Positions 43,209-49,498 of a stretch of 49,498 nt of DNA are shown here, piece by piece. Source of the stretch: Mesorhizobium sp. B2-7-2 (GTDB taxonomy: Bacteria > Pseudomonadota > Alphaproteobacteria > Rhizobiales > Rhizobiaceae); assembly GCF_006440775.1 (NCBI RefSeq), contig NZ_VFTZ01000033.1, forward strand, positions 1 to 49,498, read 5' to 3'. The notes under the pieces were generated by a model that searched no databases, was not told the origin of the DNA, and saw nothing but the letters and a program-made list of their open reading frames with translations. Position 1 is the first letter of the stretch. The number at the start of each line of letters is the position of its first letter. The position numbers and the translations under genes were made by a program.

Positions 43209-43835
43209 TCAGAGAAACAAGCGCAACTGCGTGTGGATGATCGAACGATAATCTTCGATCGTGCGCCGGCCCTCCGCCTCGTCCTGCGTCAGCGCCAGCC
43301 GCACGACGCCGCCGGCGAGCTGGAAGATCAGGAACACGACACGTCCGAACGCCTCGCGCTGCTCCGCTTGGAGCATCGGCCCGACCTTATCGCAGAACAT
43401 CTTCGCCTGTTGCCTCGTCTCGGCGATGTCGAGATGCTGCAGCGCCTTGTCGGCCTGGATGGCGTTCTGCAGGTCCTGGATGGCCGGGTCTGCGGCGACA
43501 CGGCCATGATAATCGTCGAGCAGGCGGTCGGCCGCGTCGGTCACGTCGTCCAGCCGGCCTATCCCGGCGATGATCGCGCCGAACCTTGCACGGCTTTCCT
43601 CGGAGAACCGCTCATAGAGCATCGCCAGGATCGCCGACTTGCTGGGGAAGTAATGATAGACGGTAGCGATCGGCCCGCCGGCGAGTGCGCCGACTTCCTT
43701 CATCGTCACCGCGTCGATGCCTTTTTCGCCGATCAGCCGCATGGTCGTGGCGAGGATCGCGTCGATGCGCTCGCGACTGCGCTCCTGCTTCGGCCTGCGC
43801 CGCGGTTCCGTCGCCGTTCGCCTTGTCTGCGTCAT
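43209..43835 (-). CDS. TetR family regulator
   Basis: 208 residues from ATG 43835. A basic N-terminal tail (TRRTATEPRRRPKQERSRER) precedes the HTH IDAILATTMRLIGEKGIDAVTMKEVGALAGGPIATVYHYFPSKSAILAMLYERF. C-terminal ligand domain unremarkable. It ends seven bases from the LysR stop and is divergent from the MFS transporter; a perfect palindrome in the shared promoter region is its likely operator. Confidence 0.9.
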   Translation of the reverse strand: MTQTRRTATEPRRRPKQERSRERIDAILATTMRLIGEKGIDAVTMKEVGALAGGPIATVYHYFPSKSAILAMLYERFSEESRARFGAIIAGIGRLDDVTDAADRLLDDYHGRVAADPAIQDLQNAIQADKALQHLDIAETRQQAKMFCDKVGPMLQAEQREAFGRVVFLIFQLAGGVVRLALTQDEAEGRRTIEDYRSIIHTQLRLFL

Positions 43836-43907
43836 GCGCCAAATCTCGTGAAAGCCTCGAATTCGCGGTTGACAAGAAACATGATCAAGTATCAGTTCCG
43901 TCAAATG

Positions 43908-43922
43908 CTGACAACTTGTCAG
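43908..43922. promoter_or_regulatory. Operator palindrome between tetR and MFS genes
   Basis: CTGACAACTTGTCAG: perfect 7-bp arms around one central base. On the minus strand it contains TTGTCA, which has TACTTG 17 bases downstream, a plausible tetR promoter. It lies 33 bases before the MFS start codon, so binding could control both directions. Confidence 0.7.
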
Positions 43923-43954
43923 TTTTTCGATCGAGCTGCAAGGGAGGGCGCCTC

Positions 43955-45139
43955 GTGACTGCATCGCAAGCCGCGCAAGCGGAAAATGGCGATTGGCTTG
44001 TCGGCAACCCGACGGGCCTGCAGCTGGCCTCGGCGCTGTGGATCGGCTCGGTCGGCCTCCTCATCCTCGGACTGCAGCCGGTGCTGCTCGGTGCGCTCTA
44101 CACCGAAGGTCACGTCACCGGCGACGAGCTGGCGCTGGTCGCCACCGCCGAGATGATCGCGATAGCGATCGGCTCGGGCGTTGTGGCGATGCTGCTTCCC
44201 GCCAGGAACATGCGCTGGAAGAGCACGGTGCTGCTCGTCCTGCTCGCGCTCGCCAATGTCTGGACCGCCTATGCCGGCAGCCCCAATACGCTGATCGGCG
44301 CGCGCACGCTGGCCGGCCTCGCGGAGGGCGGGCTGGTCGCCGTCGCGACGGAGCTGATCGCCCGCTCGCGCCGGGCCGAGCGCATCGGCGGCTATTTCGT
44401 CACGCTGCAGACCTTGGCGCAATGCGCGCTGGCGCTGATCCTCGCGCTCTTTGCCGTGCCGAGAGCGGGCTCTGCCGGCGGCTTCATCGCGCTCGGCATC
44501 GTCTGCCTGCTTTCGCTCGTCGTGGCATGGACGGTGCCGGACGACTACGCCGATCTGCCCAAGCAAGAACAGTTCGCTAACGTGGCGACCGTGCCGGCGA
44601 TCGCCGCGCTGCTGTCGATCTTCTGCTATTTCATGTTCTTCGGCGCCGTCTGGGCTTTTCTCGAGCCCATCGGCGCGCAGTTCGGCATCGATGGCCGCAC
44701 TGTCGGCCTGATGGTTTCGGCGAGCCTTGCCGCGCAGGTGCTCGGCGCGATGACCGCGACAAGCTTCGAGGCGCGCATTGACTATCGTTTTGCCATCACC
44801 GTCATCGGGATCGTCGCGGCGATCAGCTCGCTGTTGCTTGCGTCCGGCCCGGGTCTTTCGGTGTTCTGGGCCGTGGCGCTGGTGATGGGCTTCATCCTGC
44901 TCTTCATCGTGCCTTACCAGATCCGGCTGGCGATCACCGCCGACGAGACGCGCACCGCGGTGCTGCTGGTGCCGGCCGCCCAACTCTTCGGCCTCGCCAT
45001 CGGCCCGGTCGCCGCCTCGCTGCTGATCGACGGCGCGGATTTCCGGCCCGTGCCCGAATTCGCCGCTGCCGCCGCTTTGGCGAGCGTGCTTTTGCTCGGC
45101 ATTTTCGTGCTGGTCGCGCGGCGGCGCGGCCGGGTCTGA
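43955..45139 (+). CDS. MFS transporter
   Basis: 394 residues and about twelve membrane helices of the major facilitator superfamily. The first half includes GLQPVLLGALYTEGHVTGDELALVATAEMIAIAIGSG, NTLIGARTLAGLAEGGLVAVATELIARSRRAERIGGYF; the second half starts after a central hydrophilic loop at about residue 200 (PDDYADLPKQEQFANVATV). The substrate is unknown. The start is a GTG with AAGGGAGGG upstream. First gene of a three-gene unit with the FAD oxidase and the PLP enzyme, and probably repressed by the divergent TetR protein. Confidence 0.9.
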   Translation: MTASQAAQAENGDWLVGNPTGLQLASALWIGSVGLLILGLQPVLLGALYTEGHVTGDELALVATAEMIAIAIGSGVVAMLLPARNMRWKSTVLLVLLALANVWTAYAGSPNTLIGARTLAGLAEGGLVAVATELIARSRRAERIGGYFVTLQTLAQCALALILALFAVPRAGSAGGFIALGIVCLLSLVVAWTVPDDYADLPKQEQFANVATVPAIAALLSIFCYFMFFGAVWAFLEPIGAQFGIDGRTVGLMVSASLAAQVLGAMTATSFEARIDYRFAITVIGIVAAISSLLLASGPGLSVFWAVALVMGFILLFIVPYQIRLAITADETRTAVLLVPAAQLFGLAIGPVAASLLIDGADFRPVPEFAAAAALASVLLLGIFVLVARRRGRV

Positions 45140-45153
45140 GCAAAGGGGTCAAA

Positions 45154-46434
45154 ATGGCAAATCCCTGGAGCAACTGGTCCGGCTTCGTCACGGCTTCCCC
45201 GAAAATGATCGCGACACCGGCCGATGCCGGCGAGCTGGCCGAACTGGTGCGCTCGGCGGCCGGTCCGCTGCGCGTCGCCGGCGCCGGCCATTCCTTCACG
45301 CCGCTGGTTCAGTCCGACGGCACCATCGTCTCGCTGGAGAAGATCGAGGGGCTGGTCTCGCACGATGCCGCGAACAACCGTGCCCGGGTGAGGGCAGGCA
45401 CGCGGCTCGGCGCCCTGATGCACATCCTGCAGAACATCGGCCAGGGCCTGCCCAACATGGGCGACATCGACCGCCAGGCGATCGGCGGCGCGCTGGGCAC
45501 GGCGACGCATGGCTCGGGCCCGACGCTCGGCGCCTATCACACGCAATTGGAGGCGGTGCAGTTCGTCGATGGGCAAGGCGAGCTGCGCGAGTTCAGCCGG
45601 GCAGACGACCTGGACATGATCCACGCCACCGGCGTCGCGCTGGGCAGCTTCGGCGTGCTGACCGAAGTGGCGATGAACAACATCGCCACCTATCGGCTGC
45701 GCCGCAGCAAATGGGTGCTGCCAATCGGCGACATGCTCAAAAATTTCGAGACGATGATGGCCGCGCATCGCTCGGCCGAGTTCTACTACATTCCATTTGC
45801 CGGATATGCCCAGTTCATCGCCAGCGATCTCAGCGATGCGGCGCCGACGACGCGGCCGACCGAAGACGACGAGGAAGGACTGGCGACTTTGCGCAAGCTG
45901 CGGACAGCGTTGCGTTGGCTGCCGTCGTTGCGCCGGGCGCTGATCAGGGGGGCGGTGAAGAAGGTGCCGGCGGAAGACTATGTGCAGGACTGGCTCAACG
46001 TCTACGCCAGCGAGCGTCGCACCAAATTCAACGAGATGGAGTATCACCTGCCTTACGAGGAAGGTCCCAAGGCATTGGCCGAGATCATTGCGCTTACGGA
46101 AAAGCATTTCCCGGAAGTCTATTTCCCGATGGAGGTGCGCTCGGTGGCGGCCGACGAATTCTGGCTTTCGCCATTCTACAAAAGGCTGACCTGCTCGATC
46201 GCCATCCACCATGATGCGGCGAATGATCCACTGCCTTTCATGCGCGCCGCCGAGCCGATCTTCCGCAAGTATGGCGGCAGGCCGCATTGGGGCAAGATGC
46301 ACAGCTTGACGGCGGCGGACTTCAAGAAGCTTTATCCGCGCTGGGACGATGCGATGGCGGTGCGGCGCGACATCGATCCGCAAAACCGTTTCGTGTCGCC
46401 CTACATGGCCGGCCTGTTCGGCATCCAACAATGA
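45154..46434 (+). CDS. FAD-linked oxidase, aldonolactone oxidase type
   Basis: 426 residues of the VAO/PCMH flavoprotein family with a C-terminal ALO (arabinono-lactone oxidase) domain. FAD domain: PLRVAGAGHSFTPLVQSDG (with His46 and Ser47), GTRLGALMHILQNIGQGLPNMGDIDRQAIGGALGTATHGSG. The C-terminal part has the ALO-type FPMEVRSVAADEFWLSPFY and GGRPHWGKMHSLTAADFKKLYPRWDDA near the end, the usual active-site segment. It should oxidise a sugar lactone or related alcohol with O2 or another acceptor. It starts 14 bases after the MFS stop and overlaps the next gene by four. Confidence 0.9.
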   Translation: MANPWSNWSGFVTASPKMIATPADAGELAELVRSAAGPLRVAGAGHSFTPLVQSDGTIVSLEKIEGLVSHDAANNRARVRAGTRLGALMHILQNIGQGLPNMGDIDRQAIGGALGTATHGSGPTLGAYHTQLEAVQFVDGQGELREFSRADDLDMIHATGVALGSFGVLTEVAMNNIATYRLRRSKWVLPIGDMLKNFETMMAAHRSAEFYYIPFAGYAQFIASDLSDAAPTTRPTEDDEEGLATLRKLRTALRWLPSLRRALIRGAVKKVPAEDYVQDWLNVYASERRTKFNEMEYHLPYEEGPKALAEIIALTEKHFPEVYFPMEVRSVAADEFWLSPFYKRLTCSIAIHHDAANDPLPFMRAAEPIFRKYGGRPHWGKMHSLTAADFKKLYPRWDDAMAVRRDIDPQNRFVSPYMAGLFGIQQ

Positions 46435-47567
46435 GCGCCTATTTCGCCGGCCTGTCCGACGCATTGATGGCCGCCGAGATTTTCCGGCCCTGCCTTGTCC
46501 TCGATCGCGACCGGCTGGACAGCAACATCGCGCTGGTGAAGCAAAGGCTGGCACCGGGCCTTGGCGTGCGGTTGGTCGACAAATCGCTGCCTTGCATGCC
46601 GCTGCTCTCGCATATCGCCAAGGCGCTTGGCACCAACCGCTTCATAACCTTCCATCCGCCGGTGACGCAGGCCGTGCTTGACGCGTTTCCCGAGGGCGAT
46701 CTGCTCTACGGCAAGCCGATTCCGGTGGGTGCCGCCAAGGCCGCGCTGACCAGGGGCGGCGCCGGCTGGTGGTCGCGCGTCTGCTGGCTGATCGACACGC
46801 CGGAACGGCTGGCGGAATACGGGGCGCTCGCTGCTGCGCTCGACACCGAATTGCGCTTCGCTTTCGAGGTCGACGTCGGCCTGCATCGCGGCGGTTTTCG
46901 TGATCCCGCCGAGATTAACGCGCTCAGAATTCCAAAAGGTCTGCTCTGCGACGGCATCATGGCCTATGAGGCGCATGCGCCGGAAATACCGGGCCTGTTC
47001 GGGGGCGTGGCCAAGGCGCTGAAGCAGGCCTCTGCCAAAGCCGCCGATTTTGGCGCCGCCCTCGATCCGGACCAGCGCCGCATTCTCAACATCGGCGGCT
47101 CCAAGACCGCGCTGCTGCATGGCGGCGGCGTGGCCAACGAAGTGTCGATCGGCTCGGCCTTCGTGCTGCCAAAGGATTTCGACACGCCCGGCTTGGAGAG
47201 CTTCCAGCCGGCGGCCTTCATCGCCACCCCGATCCTCAAGGCGCTCGATCCGATGCTGCCCGGTCCGCCAGCCGTTTCGCGCACGCTGCAGGCGCTTGGC
47301 CTCTTCCCGCGCAAGGGCTGCTATCTCTACGGCGGCAAGTGGATGGCCGAGCCGGTGTTTCCCGCAGGGATGAAGCCGAACGGGCTGATCGGCCTGTCAT
47401 CCAACCAGCAGTTCATGGGGCTGCCCGCAGGGACGAATGTCAAGCCTGGCGCCTATGCCTTCCTGCGGCCGACGCAGAGCGAGGCGGTGCTGCAGCATTT
47501 CGGCGCGATCGCGGTATTCGCCGGTGGGCGGATCGTGGAGTTCTGGCCGGTGCTGCCGATGGGGTGA
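46431..47567 (+). CDS. DSD1/alanine-racemase-like PLP enzyme
   Basis: 378 residues with the alanine-racemase type TIM-barrel. Lys51 in GVRLVDKSLPCMPLLSHIAKALG is the expected PLP lysine, and FAFEVDVGLHRGGF and LNIGGSKTALLHGG fit the PLP-phosphate segments of the D-threonine aldolase/D-serine dehydratase group. The His-x-Cys zinc motif near the C-terminus of D-serine dehydratase is not apparent; the corresponding region reads FLRPTQSEAVLQHFG. The reaction is therefore uncertain. The ATG overlaps the flavoprotein stop (ATGA), so both are made together. Converges on higA with five bases between stops. Confidence 0.83.
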   Translation: MSAYFAGLSDALMAAEIFRPCLVLDRDRLDSNIALVKQRLAPGLGVRLVDKSLPCMPLLSHIAKALGTNRFITFHPPVTQAVLDAFPEGDLLYGKPIPVGAAKAALTRGGAGWWSRVCWLIDTPERLAEYGALAAALDTELRFAFEVDVGLHRGGFRDPAEINALRIPKGLLCDGIMAYEAHAPEIPGLFGGVAKALKQASAKAADFGAALDPDQRRILNIGGSKTALLHGGGVANEVSIGSAFVLPKDFDTPGLESFQPAAFIATPILKALDPMLPGPPAVSRTLQALGLFPRKGCYLYGGKWMAEPVFPAGMKPNGLIGLSSNQQFMGLPAGTNVKPGAYAFLRPTQSEAVLQHFGAIAVFAGGRIVEFWPVLPMG

Positions 47568-47572
47568 CCGCG

Positions 47573-47974
47573 TTATCCGGCGGCAGTCTCTTTTCCATCG
47601 TTCGCTAGATGGTACGGATGAATGAGGACTTCCGCGGGGATATGCCACTCGCGGTTGATCTTGAATGCCATGTCCATCGTGAGCGCGCGTTTGCGGGTCA
47701 GGATCTCGGAGGCGCGCGACGCTGAGCCCAAGAGTCGCACGAGCGCTGCCCGATCGAGATTGGCCATTTCCATATGGGCGACGATCGCATCCACGGGGTC
47801 GGTTTCTTCGATGGGATAGTGTTTGGCTTCGTAGGCCTCGATCAGGGCAGCCAGCACATCGAAGCGGTCGGCCTCCGGGCTGCCCACAGCGGGCTCATGG
47901 TCGAAATAGCGAGTGATCTCGGCAATGGCCCAATCGTAATCAGCCTCGGTCTTAATAGGTCGAATGTTTTCCAT
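47573..47974 (-). CDS. higA: HigA antitoxin, XRE-type HTH
   Basis: 133 residues. The N-terminal part (KTEADYDWAIAEITRYFDHEPAVGSPEADRFDVLAALIEAYEAKHYPIEETDPVDAIVAHMEMANL) is the usual HigA beginning, followed by the HTH LDRAALVRLLGSASRASEILTRKRALTMDMAFKINREWHIPAEVLI. It should neutralise HigB and bind the operator palindromes upstream of higB. Its ATG (47974) overlaps the higB stop as TGATG; a GTG one codon earlier is also possible. Downstream of the toxin gene, the usual order for higBA. Confidence 0.93.
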   Translation of the reverse strand: MENIRPIKTEADYDWAIAEITRYFDHEPAVGSPEADRFDVLAALIEAYEAKHYPIEETDPVDAIVAHMEMANLDRAALVRLLGSASRASEILTRKRALTMDMAFKINREWHIPAEVLIHPYHLANDGKETAAG

Positions 47975-48270
47975 CACACCTTCTCCACGTCTATCTTGTC
48001 ATATTCGGCGTGGGTGCCGACGAATTTGATCAGCAACCGCTTGAATGTGTAGCTCACATGCACGACCAGCCGGTACTTGTTGCCGGCTATGTCAAACACG
48101 ACGCGATTGTCGGCGACAAAATCCACGGTCGTGCCGAACTGGGCCTTGATGTCCGCCGAGGTCTTCCATTCGACCTTGCTCGATGCGTTGAACCAGGCGG
48201 TAAGCGGCGCTTTAGCCTGTGGATGCTTGGTCCAAAACGTTACGAGCGTTTTCTTGCTGACGATCTGCAT
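47974..48270 (-). CDS. higB: HigB toxin, RelE-like mRNA endonuclease
   Basis: 98 residues. Typical HigB motifs: the start KKTLVTFWTKHPQAKAPLTAWF, VVFDIAGNKYRLVV and FVGTHAEYDKID at the end. The protein should cleave mRNA, usually on translating ribosomes, unless bound by HigA. I choose the ATG at 48270: it lies six bases after a TATATG -10, so the mRNA may be leaderless; the open frame to 48345 would run through the operators. Confidence 0.92.
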   Translation of the reverse strand: MQIVSKKTLVTFWTKHPQAKAPLTAWFNASSKVEWKTSADIKAQFGTTVDFVADNRVVFDIAGNKYRLVVHVSYTFKRLLIKFVGTHAEYDKIDVEKV

Positions 48271-48275
48271 GACCA

Positions 48276-48326
48276 CATATAGCGTATTCCCATCTTGGGA
48301 ACAAGCGAGATTTCCCAATTCGGGAA
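48276..48326 (-). promoter_or_regulatory. higBA promoter with two HigA operator palindromes
   Basis: Minus strand TTGTTC (48299-48304), 17-base spacer, TATATG (48276-48281). Two copies of TTCCC-N5-GGGAA occur at 48287-48301 (in the spacer and touching the -35) and at 48312-48326, with centres 25 bp apart. This is a strong autoregulation layout for a toxin-antitoxin operon. Confidence 0.85.
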
Positions 48327-48393
48327 TACCATGCCCGAGATGCACCCACCGTAACGGCTCGACCTATCGCGAGATCATCAATTGCCATATTTA

Positions 48394-48418
48394 TTGACTC
48401 AGTCAACTAAATGGTTGA
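48394..48418. promoter_or_regulatory. Overlapping palindromes upstream of the MarR-GNAT gene
   Basis: TTGACT-C-AGTCAA (48394-48406, perfect) overlaps TCAAC-N6-GTTGA (48403-48418, perfect). The first TTGACT could be the -35 of the rightward gene. The site lies 27-51 bases before its start codon and is a likely MarR operator. Confidence 0.65.
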
Positions 48419-48444
48419 TCCTGTCCATGGCAGGAGGATTTCCC

Positions 48445-49380
48445 ATGACCATCCACAATCACCCCGGCAAGGACCGTATCGATGCGGTGCGCGCCTTCAA
48501 CCGCTTCTATACCCGCCAGCTCGGCCTGCTCGACGAGGGCCTGCTGAAAAGTCCGTTCTCGCTGACCGAGGCGCGGGTGCTTTACGAGCTCGCCCATCGC
48601 GATGGGCTGGTCGCAAGCGACCTGGTGCACGACCTCGGCCTCGACCCCGGCTATGTCAGCCGGCTCTTGAAGAAATTCGAGGAGCGCGGCTTGGTCGGAC
48701 GCGAAGCCAGTGAGACCGACGCGCGCCGCTCCTCGATCGCGCTGACGCCAGCCGGCAGGGAAGCCTTCGCGCCGCTCAACCAGGATTCGCATGACCAGGT
48801 GCGCACGCTGCTCGATCGCCTGGCGCCGGCCGACCAGGAGCGGCTGGTCAAGGCTATGCGCACCGTCCAAGACTTGCTCGGCGACAGACCTGAAGCCAAG
48901 GTGCCCTATATCCTGCGGCCGCTGCAGGTCGGCGACATCGGCTGGGTCACGCACCGCCAGGGCATGCTCTATGCACAGGAATACGGTTGGGACGAGACCT
49001 ACGAGGCTCTGGTCGCAGAGATCCTCGGTGAATTCGTCAAGAACTTCGTCCCGCAATGGGAGCGCAACTGGATCGCCGAGCGCGAAGGCGAGGTGGTCGG
49101 CTCGGTCTTCGTCATGCGCAAGTCGCCCAAGGTCGCGAAGCTCAGGCTGCTCTACGTCGAACCGTCGGCGCGCGGCCTCGGCATCGGTCGGCGGCTGGTC
49201 GACGAATGCATCGCCTTCGCGCGCGCCAAAGGCTACAAGACGCTGACGCTCTGGACCAATGACATCCTTGGTTCGGCCCGCCGCATCTACCAGGCTGCCG
49301 GCTTCAAGCTGGTCGAGGAAGAACGCCATCATTCCTTCGGCAAGGATCTTGTCGGGCAAACGTGGAATCTCGAGCTTTAG
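48445..49380 (+). CDS. MarR-GNAT fusion protein
   Basis: 311 residues, two domains. Residues ~10-145 are a MarR winged helix (FSLTEARVLYELAHRDGLVASDLVHDLGLDPGYVSRLLKKFEERGLVGREASETDARRSSIALTPAGR). Residues ~155-310 are a GNAT acetyltransferase (VGDIGWVTHRQGMLYAQEYGW, VAKLRLLYVEPSARGLGIGRRLVDECIAFARAKG, with RGLGIGRR as the acetyl-CoA phosphate loop). It probably both binds DNA and acetylates a small molecule or protein. AGGAGG precedes the ATG. It is divergent from higBA. Confidence 0.93.
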   Translation: MTIHNHPGKDRIDAVRAFNRFYTRQLGLLDEGLLKSPFSLTEARVLYELAHRDGLVASDLVHDLGLDPGYVSRLLKKFEERGLVGREASETDARRSSIALTPAGREAFAPLNQDSHDQVRTLLDRLAPADQERLVKAMRTVQDLLGDRPEAKVPYILRPLQVGDIGWVTHRQGMLYAQEYGWDETYEALVAEILGEFVKNFVPQWERNWIAEREGEVVGSVFVMRKSPKVAKLRLLYVEPSARGLGIGRRLVDECIAFARAKGYKTLTLWTNDILGSARRIYQAAGFKLVEEERHHSFGKDLVGQTWNLEL

Positions 49381-49383
49381 GTG

Positions 49384-49498
49384 TTCCCTTCTCCCCCTGT
49401 GGGAGGTGTCGCCGAAGGCGACGGATGAGGGGTGCTCCAGGGAATGCCAGCGTCTCACTCCGCTGGAACACCCCTCATCCGTCTCGGCGCTGCGCGCC
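49384..49498. repeat. Palindromic repeat of the ATGAGGGGTG family, cut by the window edge
   Basis: Left arm CCCTTCTCCCCCTGTGGGAG, GGCGACGGATGAGGGGTG, and an inverted right arm containing GGAACACCCCTCATCCGTC. The last 46 bases (49453-49498) are the exact reverse complement of 23698-23743. The element begins four bases after the MarR-GNAT stop and probably forms a strong hairpin at its 3' end. Confidence 0.88.

Noticed and set aside
44914..46554. 546-codon minus-strand frame opposite the FAD oxidase
   Set aside because: Antisense to a well-supported flavoprotein gene with conserved motifs; the frame has no recognisable domain.

Overview
The window looks like chromosomal DNA of an alphaproteobacterial rhizobium, most probably Mesorhizobium or a close relative. 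This rests on high GC content with strong GC3 codon bias, a complete aapJQMP general amino-acid ABC transporter, a ChoX-type choline-binding protein beside a BetI-like regulator, a CIRCE-controlled groESL operon, orphan TadG/TadE genes, and several short palindromic repeat families of the kind scattered through Rhizobiales genomes. There is no prophage, CRISPR array, complete insertion sequence, tRNA or rRNA that I can see.

Layout. 1-6122: the tail of a gene, an ArsB/CitM-type anion transporter, then a leftward block with an HPP-CBS membrane protein, a cupredoxin, a DUF4142 protein, an ECF sigma factor and cystathionine beta-lyase (metC). The sigma gene and the DUF4142 gene are each preceded by the same GGAAC-N16-CATCCAA element, so the sigma factor probably controls itself and a small periplasmic module. 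6589-10847: aapJQMP, closed by a strong terminator. 11002-20254: a DUF2459 protein, an FAD monooxygenase with a zinc-finger partner, ppk-ppx (polyphosphate synthesis and breakdown, 4-bp overlap), two tandem DoxX paralogues and fumC. 20319-24471: a BetI-like repressor divergent from choX and an alpha/beta hydrolase with no permease genes, then a NIPSNAP protein divergent from a TetR regulator with palindromes over the NIPSNAP promoter.

24503-31812: a Tat-type metallophosphoesterase, patatin lipoprotein, glutathione S-transferase, SDR, three small genes (one a YkgJ-type cysteine-cluster protein), a LysE exporter and RidA. 31809-34418: a leftward alcohol dehydrogenase-OsmC-SnoaL operon divergent from an LmrA/YxaF-like TetR gene with tandem operator sites. 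34492-37609: tadG-tadE-tadE with overlapping stops and starts and a repeat-bearing TadG. 38492-40599: groES-groEL behind a perfect CIRCE. 40737-41435: two gene remnants that both lack their 5' ends, a probable deletion scar. 41444-47567: an SDR/LysR divergent pair, then a TetR gene divergent from an MFS transporter, an aldonolactone-oxidase-like flavoprotein and a DSD1/alanine-racemase-like PLP enzyme. 47573-49380: a higBA toxin-antitoxin pair with two operator palindromes and a possibly leaderless toxin mRNA, divergent from a MarR-GNAT fusion with its own palindromes.

The most distinctive material is local transcriptional control: at least seven regulators sit beside readable candidate operators. 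The most interesting candidate system is the ECF sigma/DUF4142/cupredoxin module with duplicated promoters and no recognisable anti-sigma gene. Functional calls rest on reading sequence motifs; no database search was run.
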